From: Bacteroidota bacterium
Lineage (GTDB): Bacteria > Bacteroidota > Bacteroidia > Chitinophagales > Chitinophagaceae
Length of the DNA: 11,757 bases
Reading direction: 5' to 3'
Assembly: GCA_023390215.1 (NCBI GenBank)
Contig: JAEWDG010000064.1
Coordinates: 1-11,757 of the forward strand
The translations under genes and the position numbers were made by a program. The notes under the pieces were generated by a model. That model did no database searches, was not told where the DNA came from, and saw nothing but the letters and a program-made list of their open reading frames with translations. This document shows, piece after piece, positions 1 through 5,483 of this stretch (positions are counted from its first letter, which is position 1; every line of letters starts with the position of its first letter).

Positions 1-1
1 G

Positions 2-370
2 CTTTACCCTTATGTAGGCGTGGGTTGGGAATTGTTCCATGCTAAATTCTACCGTGACAATACGGATGTAGAATTTGATGATCTGGCCGATTCACCCGGT
101 ATTCAGAATGCAGTGCGTCCATTGACGCTTAGTAACAACTGGTTTACGTGGAGAGCCGGTATCGGTTTGGCCCTGAAATCTCCTAAAGGTTTCGGCGTAA
201 TTGGTTTAAAAGGCGGCTTCACCGGAAGTTTTACTGAAAAATCCTGGAAAACAGAAAGCAATCAACTGGTGAGCAATGCACCCAAAGATCAACTTCGCAG
301 AGGTTTTGTAACGCTCATCCTGGGTCACGGAATGAGCGCAAAAAAAGGTGAAGCTATGTGGAACAGGTAA
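2..370 (+). CDS. Outer-membrane beta-barrel-like protein, C-terminal part (5' truncated)
   Basis: Only the last 122 or so codons are present; the reading frame is open to the window edge and the true start lies upstream. The GTG at position 20 is internal, because the frame continues before it with the residues LYPYVGVGWE. The visible protein alternates short aromatic and glycine-rich strands (YPYVGVGWE, WRAGIGLALKS, GFGVIGLKGGF, GFVTLILGHGM) with polar loops, as expected for transmembrane beta strands of an outer-membrane barrel. No specific family can be named from this piece. It does not end on the usual terminal aromatic residue (it ends MWNR), so a barrel assignment remains tentative. 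The gene is followed within 25 bases by a strong hairpin terminator. Confidence 0.6.
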   Translation, partial: LYPYVGVGWELFHAKFYRDNTDVEFDDLADSPGIQNAVRPLTLSNNWFTWRAGIGLALKSPKGFGVIGLKGGFTGSFTEKSWKTESNQLVSNAPKDQLRRGFVTLILGHGMSAKKGEAMWNR

Positions 371-391
371 AGAATTTTTTTTCGAAAAAAA

Positions 392-419
392 GAAAGGGTC
401 AGATGTTTCTGGCCCTTTT
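392..419. terminator. Bidirectional intrinsic terminator
   Basis: A 12-base-pair stem (392-403 with 408-419, a TGTT loop and one G-T wobble) lies between two convergent genes. On the plus strand it is followed by a T/C-rich run (TTCTTCTATC). On the minus strand it is followed by a stronger T tract (CTTTTTTTCG). It can therefore end both the barrel gene on the left and the hypothetical gene on the right. Confidence 0.75.
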
Positions 420-444
420 CTTCTATCTATCAATCAACGAAACT

Positions 445-765
445 TTAGCTCATTTCCAGCTTATCGAGGAAGCAATACGGATCAATGGAATTCAACATAT
501 CCACTTCCATGGGGAACTCTGCCATTTGCAGGGCCAATAGAAACTGTGCTTCTCTCATTTGCCAAAGAAAAAGCTTAGACGGTTCTTCAGTTTGAAGAAA
601 AACTTCAGGAAGCATTTCCTTTAGTAACCCATTCCAGCAGGCTTCCCGGAATTTTTCTTCCTGGGAGGTTTTCGACGACCCCGGATCTTTCTCCTGCTGT
701 TGCCTGTTGGCAAACCGGCTCCCGGTGATGAGGATTATCTCCTGCTGGTTTAAACGCCTTGTCAT
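445..765 (-). CDS. Small hypothetical protein (106 aa)
   Basis: I do not recognise a named family. The ATG at 765 gives a soluble, mixed-charge protein of 106 residues starting MTRRLNQQEIIL; a TTG two codons upstream (771) is an alternative start. There is no signal peptide or membrane segment. The N-terminal half is polar and glutamine/lysine-rich (around RQQQEKDPGSS). The C-terminal half looks helical and hydrophobic (LFLWQMREAQFLLALQMAEF), then ends IDPYCFLDKLEMS. The uninterrupted frame, sensible amino-acid composition and placement between a divergent intergenic region and a terminator with a T tract in its direction support a real gene. Function is unknown. Confidence 0.6.
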   Translation of the reverse strand: MTRRLNQQEIILITGSRFANRQQQEKDPGSSKTSQEEKFREACWNGLLKEMLPEVFLQTEEPSKLFLWQMREAQFLLALQMAEFPMEVDMLNSIDPYCFLDKLEMS

Positions 766-932
766 TTTCAATAGCTTTTTCAGCTTTATGACAGAAAACG
801 ACAGAGTTGTTATTTTTAGTATATAGAAATTTCTGTTAACGATTTCTGTACCGGGTCCTTATGGTCTGGTTCTCAAAAGCTTGTTTCTCATCCTTGTTGA
901 AAACTTTGTAATAACTCTGATCTCATTCCATT

Positions 933-940
933 TAATTTTC
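933..940 (+). promoter_or_regulatory. Possible -7 element for the SET/ATP-grasp cassette
   Basis: TAATTTTC matches the Bacteroidota -7 consensus TAnnTTTG at all but the last base and lies 19 bases before the ATG of the first SET gene. A TTTG at 905-908 could be the -33 element, but the 24-base spacer is longer than the usual 19-21, so the call is weak. Confidence 0.3.
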
Positions 941-959
941 TGCTCCGATTCAAACGACT

Positions 960-1457
960 ATGGTTCGATTGCCCGCAGAAGCAGAAACCCCCTCCGGCTT
1001 TAATTCCTCCTTTGCTAAAATCAGGGTGTCTGATGCTGGAGATAGATCTCTTGTTTCATCTTGCGCTTTTTCGAAAGACCAGACGATCTGCAAGTTTTTT
1101 GCAGGAGAGATTTCATCTGAACCCAATTATCTAACACTTCAAACGGGGTTACATCAACATATTTTGTTAGAACCTGCATTTCTCAGATATGTGAACCATT
1201 CCTGCGACCCGAATACCTTTTTCGATATAAACAGAATGGAATTTGTTGCATTAAAGGATATTGAAGAAGGAGAAGAATTTCGCTTTTTCTATCCATCCAC
1301 AGAATGGATAATGGAAAGTCCCTTTGTATGTACCTGCAAAACGACGAAATGCCTTGGATCGATCAGCGGTGCAAAATTTATTGACAGGAAAATTCTTGAT
1401 ACATATAAAATATCAGACTTTATTAAGCAACAACTTTCCGCAGACCCGCATGAATGA
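960..1457 (+). CDS. Stand-alone SET-domain protein (putative protein methyltransferase)
   Basis: This 165-residue protein is essentially one SET domain, the fold of S-adenosylmethionine-dependent protein-lysine methyltransferases. The hallmark NHSCDPN sits at 79-85 and the following motif is GEEFRFFY (104-111), equivalent to GEELxxDY with the terminal tyrosine kept. A post-SET cluster CxCx4C (C124, C126, C131) could form a zinc site with C82. The first SET motif, normally GxG and involved in cofactor contact, reads DRS (28-30), so activity may be altered or lost. The gene begins a three-gene cassette: its TGA overlaps the next gene's ATG in ATGAATGA (1450-1457), an arrangement typical of translational coupling. 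The substrate is unknown; the ligase neighbours suggest a peptide or protein product. Confidence 0.85.
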   Translation: MVRLPAEAETPSGFNSSFAKIRVSDAGDRSLVSSCAFSKDQTICKFFAGEISSEPNYLTLQTGLHQHILLEPAFLRYVNHSCDPNTFFDINRMEFVALKDIEEGEEFRFFYPSTEWIMESPFVCTCKTTKCLGSISGAKFIDRKILDTYKISDFIKQQLSADPHE

Positions 1458-2595
1458 ACCCATTAAATTGAACAGAAAAAAATCCAGGCAAAAAATCTGG
1501 GTATTTGCTCCATTTACTTCCACCAGTGATTCAAACCTTGAATATTACTGCGACTATTCTCAAAGTCTGGAAGAGTATGAAAAGGTTTTTTCCAAACTCA
1601 ACATGGAATGGGCCTGGAAAGAAATCCGTCTTGATAACATAGATGAAACCATTAATGATATCAGGAATGAACATGCCTTAACAGGGCAAACGCCAGTTGT
1701 ATTAAATCTTTGCGATGGTGATGAAATAAATGGCGCGCCTGGAATTTCAGTGATAAAAAAACTGGAAAAGCATGGTATGATATATACAGGTGCTGACGCA
1801 GCTTTTTTTGAAATAACCACTTCAAAGATCCCCATGAAGCAGGCCTTTGATTCTATGAACCTGCCTACCCCTGAATGGGAAGCAATTGGAGAGGTTGATG
1901 AAACGATCTTTGAAAGATTGGGAAGACCCATCATCGTTAAGCCCGCTGTGAGTGGCGGAAGCATGGGTGTGGGAACGAAAAATGTGGTTTACGACCTCAA
2001 ACAATTAACGCAGGTTATTTCTGAAATAAGAAATGGTTACAGAGGGTGGAATCTCACGATCGATGGCATTATCGCGGAAAAATATATTGCAGGCAGAGAG
2101 TTTACAGTGTTGATCAGCGGGTCTTGTGATAAACCAAAGTCTGCACATATTTTTCCTGCAGTAGAAAGGGTTTTTCACCCTTCTCTTCCGCCGGATCAGC
2201 GTTTTCTTTCCTTTGACAGGCTTTGGGAAATTTATGAAGAAGAAACCTCGATGCCCGGTCAGGACAATTTTTATGAGTACGCTGCGGTTGAGCAATGTTT
2301 ACAGGATGAATTGAAGGGTTTAAGCTGGGCTGCATTTTGTTCTACCGCTGGAAAAGGATATACAAGGGTCGATATCCGTCAGGATGAAAAAACGGGAAAG
2401 CTTTTTGTTCTGGAGGTAAATGCGCAGTGCGGTATCAGCGAAGATGAAAACTATACGTCCATAGGAGCCATACTCAGGTTTTCCGGCACCAGCTTTCATG
2501 AACTGATTCAGGAAATTATCCGGGATGCTAACCAAAGGGCTGTAACAAAACCAAATCTTGTAAACGTCGCTCAAAATAAAAAAGCAAGAGCGTAA
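1450..2595 (+). CDS. ATP-grasp ligase, D-Ala-D-Ala-ligase-like
   Basis: The frame is open further upstream, but the ATG at 1450 is the likely start because earlier codons lie inside the SET gene. It gives 381 residues. The N-terminal domain has NLCDGDE (86-92) and a YTGAD turn (112-116), as in D-Ala-D-Ala-ligase-like proteins. The ATP-grasp core follows: K164 in VKPAVSGGSMGVG (163-175), REFTV (215-219) on the nucleotide-binding strand, and RVDIR (306-310) plus EVN (322-324), which carry the usual magnesium ligands D308, E322 and N324. Such enzymes activate a carboxylate as acyl-phosphate and join it to an amine. This is unlikely to be the cell-wall Ddl, since it lacks the usual EVNTxPGMT ending (here EVNAQCGIS) and sits with SET proteins. 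The substrate is unknown. Its stop codon overlaps the next start (TAATG). Confidence 0.85.
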   Translation: MNEPIKLNRKKSRQKIWVFAPFTSTSDSNLEYYCDYSQSLEEYEKVFSKLNMEWAWKEIRLDNIDETINDIRNEHALTGQTPVVLNLCDGDEINGAPGISVIKKLEKHGMIYTGADAAFFEITTSKIPMKQAFDSMNLPTPEWEAIGEVDETIFERLGRPIIVKPAVSGGSMGVGTKNVVYDLKQLTQVISEIRNGYRGWNLTIDGIIAEKYIAGREFTVLISGSCDKPKSAHIFPAVERVFHPSLPPDQRFLSFDRLWEIYEEETSMPGQDNFYEYAAVEQCLQDELKGLSWAAFCSTAGKGYTRVDIRQDEKTGKLFVLEVNAQCGISEDENYTSIGAILRFSGTSFHELIQEIIRDANQRAVTKPNLVNVAQNKKARA

Positions 2596-4007
2596 TGAAG
2601 GGGTTGAAAATCTGTGTGCTTTTACCCGATTACAGTACCACTACTGTGGATTACCAGTATTATGATCCGCCGAGAGATCTTTCAAAGCTGCTGCCTGAAT
2701 GTTCTTTTACAACTGTTTTTCTTAATAAACTCACTACCTACCGCCAACTCAAAGACCTATCTAAACAGCACTTCGACATCTATATAAATCTTTGCGAAGG
2801 ATATCTGGAATGGGAAGTTCCATCTGTTGAGGTTCCGTATTTTTTGGAACTCCTTGGTCTGCCGTTTACGGGGCCAACATCTTTATTATATGATCCGGAG
2901 AAAACGCTCATGAAATATGTTGCCTTTACCCAGGATGTATTAACACCAGCACATACCTTACTTAAAACAACAGATGAACTGGAGAAGCAGGTAGCTTCAT
3001 TGAACTATCCGATGTTCGTAAAGCCTGCTAAAGCGGGAGATAGTCTGGGTATAAGCGCTGCTTCAAAAGTTTCGAATAGTTCAGCACTCAGATACCAGGC
3101 AGAGGAAATATTAAAAGAATTCGATGAAGCTCTGGTTGAAGAATATATTTCCGGAAGAGAGTTTACGGTATTGGTGCTCGCTGATCCGGAAGATTCTGCC
3201 AAGGTTATTTCATTTACACCTGTTGAATATATTTTTCCGGAAGGATTCGATTTTAAGACCTATGAATTAAAAACATCTTCCCTGCATCCCGATTCAAATA
3301 TTAAACTGGAGGATAAAGAATTATCGCAACGAATCAGAACCGCTGCAGAAAAAATATTTCGTGGCTTTAACGGTTCCGGTTATGCGCGTATGGATTTCAG
3401 AATGGATGCGAAAGGCAATTTGTTTTTTCTGGAAGTTAATTTCACCTGTTCTGTTTTTTATGAAAATGCGTACGAAGGTTCTGCTGATCACATTCTAAAT
3501 AACGACCCGATTGGAAAATCCGGTTTCCTTGAGCTTATCATTAAAGAGGGGCTTTCACGATATCGCAGAAAGAAAAAATGTTATGACATGAAGGGCAATG
3601 CGATTTCCGGTTATGGAATTTACGCGAACCGCGATATTCGAAAAGACGAAATCATTTTTAAAGGAGAAGAAAGATCGCAAAGAATTGTTACCCTTGATTA
3701 TGTGAAGCGTAACTGGAATGAAGATCAACAACGGGATTTCAGACATTATGCATATCCTATCGGTAATGACGTATACATTCTATGGTCGGATAATGCCCGT
3801 GACTGGGCGCCACAAAACCATTCCTGCTCACCAAATACTGCGTATGCTGGTTTGAATGTAATTGCCCTTTGTGATATTCCGAAAGGTGAAGAACTGACTC
3901 TGGATTATGCGGAACTACTGGATCACACTGCTGCGGTATTTAACTGTAATTGTAACTCAGCTGCATGCCGGGGAGAAATCAAGGGTAGAAAGATCGCTGT
4001 GGATTAA
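2595..4007 (+). CDS. ATP-grasp ligase fused to a SET domain
   Basis: A 470-residue two-domain protein. Residues 1-325 are a D-Ala-D-Ala-ligase-like ATP-grasp: NLCEGYLE (65-72), LPFTGP (89-94), VKPAKAGDSLG (142-152, K143), REFTV (188-192), RMDFR (265-269, D267) and EVN (280-282). Residues 330-465 are a complete SET domain: SGYGIYA (338-344, the GxG cofactor motif), NHSCSPN (408-414), GEELTLDY (431-438) and post-SET cysteines C451, C453, C458 that can bind zinc with C411. A lysine-rich linker (RRKKK, 324-328) joins them. The fusion implies that ligation and methylation act on one substrate or in one complex. It starts on the last base of the upstream stop and its own stop overlaps the convergent zinc-finger gene. 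It is paralogous to the preceding ligase (shared REFTV and NLC(D/E)G) and to the first SET protein. The product is unknown. Confidence 0.87.
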   Translation: MKGLKICVLLPDYSTTTVDYQYYDPPRDLSKLLPECSFTTVFLNKLTTYRQLKDLSKQHFDIYINLCEGYLEWEVPSVEVPYFLELLGLPFTGPTSLLYDPEKTLMKYVAFTQDVLTPAHTLLKTTDELEKQVASLNYPMFVKPAKAGDSLGISAASKVSNSSALRYQAEEILKEFDEALVEEYISGREFTVLVLADPEDSAKVISFTPVEYIFPEGFDFKTYELKTSSLHPDSNIKLEDKELSQRIRTAAEKIFRGFNGSGYARMDFRMDAKGNLFFLEVNFTCSVFYENAYEGSADHILNNDPIGKSGFLELIIKEGLSRYRRKKKCYDMKGNAISGYGIYANRDIRKDEIIFKGEERSQRIVTLDYVKRNWNEDQQRDFRHYAYPIGNDVYILWSDNARDWAPQNHSCSPNTAYAGLNVIALCDIPKGEELTLDYAELLDHTAAVFNCNCNSAACRGEIKGRKIAVD

Positions 4008-4372
4008 TATTCCTGATTTTGAAAGATCAATATGTCATCGCCTGCCAGTTCAACATATCCTACATCATAAATAATACTTGCCTGTTTCCCGTTAGATAAA
4101 ACTTTTACTTCAGTACAATACCGGGTTTGAAATCCGAGAAATATTAATTCTGAAGTTTTAAGTTTCAATAGCTGTTGTTCGCCAAGAAGCTGCAAAATGA
4201 TTCTGCGGTTTTTTTGCAAAGCATTATTTATTACTCGCACTGAAGAAGGCAGCGTGTAATGATAATTGTGATAGGCTGTCCGGCAGGTATCATCACAAAA
4301 ACGTTTATCAGATCTTCCTCTGATTTGCATTCCACATTGCTGACATAAGCGGTGAGGTGCTTGTATTTCCAT
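4004..4372 (-). CDS. Small zinc-finger protein (122 aa), function unknown
   Basis: The N-terminus holds four cysteines in CxxC-x12-CxxxC spacing (C10, C13, C26, C30) with RFCDDTCRTAYHN, a zinc-ribbon or treble-clef signature resembling the RFCSDxCRxAYHN type common in small Bacteroidota proteins. Residues 40-75 look helical and basic (VRVINNALQKNRRIILQLL). The C-terminal 50 residues look like a small beta fold. No enzyme motif is seen. DNA, RNA or protein binding is plausible but inferred. It is convergent with the SET cassette, sharing 4 bases at the stop codons (4004-4007), and divergent from ssb across 200 bases. Confidence 0.72.
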   Translation of the reverse strand: MEIQAPHRLCQQCGMQIRGRSDKRFCDDTCRTAYHNYHYTLPSSVRVINNALQKNRRIILQLLGEQQLLKLKTSELIFLGFQTRYCTEVKVLSNGKQASIIYDVGYVELAGDDILIFQNQEY

Positions 4373-4384
4373 ATCAGCAAGTTT

Positions 4385-4416
4385 GAAAATTAACTTCTGT
4401 TATAAAATTTTTCGAA
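4385..4416 (-). promoter_or_regulatory. Possible promoter of the zinc-finger gene
   Basis: Read on the minus strand, TTCG (4416-4413), a 20-base spacer and TAATTTTC (4392-4385) approximate the Bacteroidota pattern TTTG-N19-TAnnTTTG with one mismatch in each element. The -7 element lies 12 bases before the ATG. Confidence 0.35.
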
Positions 4417-4426
4417 GCTGTTTAAT

Positions 4427-4442
4427 TCTTTCACGTGAGGAA
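4427..4442. other. Degenerate parS-like half site
   Basis: TCTTTCACGTGAGGAA shares the CACGTG core and most of the left arm of the parS 16-mer TGTTNCACGTGNAACA, but the right arm is not conserved. It lies in the 200-base divergent intergenic region between the zinc-finger gene and ssb. It could be a weak or decayed ParB site or chance. Confidence 0.25.
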
Positions 4443-4527
4443 GGTTTTCAGCTCAGCGTTGCGTCTGGTTAAACAGCAATAATCGATTTTAAACGGATAT
4501 TATCCTGCTGTCTTTTACAACGACTTC

Positions 4528-4535
4528 CATATTTG
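4528..4535 (+). promoter_or_regulatory. Possible -7 element for ssb
   Basis: CATATTTG differs from TAnnTTTG at one base and lies 37 bases before the ssb ATG. No convincing -33 TTTG is seen at the right distance. Confidence 0.3.
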
Positions 4536-4572
4536 CATCATAAAGTTTTTGTGAAACTCAAATTCAAAACAA

Positions 4573-4923
4573 ATGTCTATGTATGCATTAAAAAACAAGG
4601 TCCAGCTTATTGGCAATCTTGGGAACGCTCCTGAAATAAGGACAACCGATTCAGGAAAAAAACTGGCAAAATTTTCTGTTGCGACAAACGAGATCTACAG
4701 GAGCCAAACAGGGGAAAAAATTAAGGAGACCCAATGGCACAACCTGATCGCCTGGGGAAAGGTCGCGGATATCGCAGAAAAGTATCTGCTCAAGGGAACT
4801 GAAGTAGCTATTGAAGGCAAACTGGTAAACCGGAATTACATCGATAAGGAAGGAAACAAAAAATATGTGACTGAAGTACAGGTCAATGAGTTGCTGTTGC
4901 TGGGAGCAAAGCCTGAAAATTAA
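4573..4923 (+). CDS. ssb: Single-stranded-DNA-binding protein, short form
   Basis: A 116-residue OB-fold SSB that coats single-stranded DNA in replication, repair or recombination. Family features in order: NKVQLIGNLG (8-17), the FSVATNE strand (34-40), TQWHNLIAWGK (53-63, with tryptophans W55 and W61 that can stack on DNA), LLKGTEVAIEGKL (72-84) and the final strand TEVQVNELLLLG. It stops about four residues later (AKPEN). It therefore lacks the flexible linker and acidic DDDIPF-like tip with which the main SSBs recruit partners, so it is probably a secondary SSB. ATG 4573 was chosen; ATG 4579 (MYALKNK) is equally plausible. It is transcribed away from the zinc-finger gene and towards the cupin gene. 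Confidence 0.93.
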   Translation: MSMYALKNKVQLIGNLGNAPEIRTTDSGKKLAKFSVATNEIYRSQTGEKIKETQWHNLIAWGKVADIAEKYLLKGTEVAIEGKLVNRNYIDKEGNKKYVTEVQVNELLLLGAKPEN

Positions 4924-4956
4924 ACCGGCAGTTATTCCTTTATATATGGATGGTGC

Positions 4957-4994
4957 GGCGGGTGGCTGCCTTCTGGGTCTGGCGGCTACCTGCC
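4957..4994 (+). terminator. Stem-loop after ssb, strong in the plus-strand RNA
   Basis: Bases 4957-4970 pair with 4981-4994 to give a 14-base-pair GC-rich stem around a 10-base loop, 33 bases after the ssb stop. Three of the pairs are G-U in the plus-strand RNA and would be A-C mismatches in the minus-strand RNA, so the hairpin suits the ssb transcript. No T tract follows. It may be a non-canonical terminator or a 3'-end stabiliser. It overlaps the last codons of the convergent cupin gene. Confidence 0.45.
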
Positions 4995-5477
4995 AAAATC
5001 ATCCTGCAGACGAACTATATCCGATTCATCACTGGGATTTTCGGGATCGGTATGCATCCAGATCTCCGCAACAATACCCCAATCTGTTGTACCGATCAAC
5101 CGGTGGCGCTCTCCCTGCTTCAATTTTACTACATCTCCAGGCTTCAACTCTTTGCGGTCTGTCTCATCATCCGTGTCACTAACTACTACAGCTGCCGTAC
5201 CCTCTATCAGTTTCCAAATCTCAGCACGGCGATGATGGTACTGCCAGCTTAACTTTTTACCTGGTTCTACCAATAAAATCTTCGGACTAAGCTTTCCTGA
5301 AGACAAAATCTCTCCCGCATGCTGTTCCGGAAAAAATGTATTAATAAAGGCAGTAGCGTTTTTTTCACTTATAACGTAGAAGCCGCCCCATGGCCGGGCA
5401 TCGTCCTGGCTTTCCACCGTAAGTTGCTTTTGAGCCAGCATTAGCTTTACTTTTTCGAAAATCTCCTTTCTGTTCAT
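4986..5477 (-). CDS. Cupin protein, mannose-6-phosphate isomerase type II-like
   Basis: A 163-residue single-cupin protein. It resembles the C-terminal isomerase domain of ManC-type enzymes: LSPKILLVEPGKKLSWQ (63-79), then YHHRRAEIWKLIEGTA (80-95), GDVVKLKQGERHRL (114-127) and the family-like ending PSDESDIVRLQDDFGR. Likely metal ligands are H81, E86 and H125. R83 stands where ManC relatives, as I recall them, have a second histidine, so metal binding or activity may differ. The N-terminal 40 residues (DDARPWGGFYVI) also fit this family. A role in sugar-phosphate isomerisation, such as mannose 6-phosphate/fructose 6-phosphate, is inferred; a non-catalytic sugar-binding cupin is the alternative. 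It starts 6 bases after the mnmG stop and is probably co-transcribed with it. Confidence 0.8.
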   Translation of the reverse strand: MNRKEIFEKVKLMLAQKQLTVESQDDARPWGGFYVISEKNATAFINTFFPEQHAGEILSSGKLSPKILLVEPGKKLSWQYHHRRAEIWKLIEGTAAVVVSDTDDETDRKELKPGDVVKLKQGERHRLIGTTDWGIVAEIWMHTDPENPSDESDIVRLQDDFGR

Positions 5478-5483
5478 AACATA

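Noticed and set aside
206..578. Short frames on both strands around the first terminator
   Set aside because: They cross the end of the barrel gene, the terminator hairpin and the small hypothetical gene in other frames.
861..911. A 16-codon frame (MVWFSKACFSSLLKTL) upstream of the SET cassette that could be a leader or precursor peptide
   Set aside because: Too short to support without conservation, no ribosome-binding or promoter signal specific to it, and such short frames are expected by chance.
1324..1449. An N-terminal extension of the first ATP-grasp protein by 42 residues
   Set aside because: It lies wholly within the SET gene in another frame, and the ATG at 1450 in the ATGAATGA overlap gives a normal N-terminus.
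1560..1964. A 134-codon minus-strand frame inside the first ATP-grasp gene
   Set aside because: It is antisense to conserved ATP-grasp motifs, is rich in serine/phenylalanine, and shows no family features.
1450..2595. Assignment of the ATP-grasp genes as cell-wall D-alanine-D-alanine ligase (ddl)
   Set aside because: The substrate-side motif after ExN differs from Ddl, there are two diverged copies, and the context is SET proteins rather than mur genes.
4886..5252. Two plus-strand frames of about 100 codons after ssb
   Set aside because: They are antisense to the well-supported cupin gene and have low-complexity, cysteine/histidine-rich translations typical of shadow frames.
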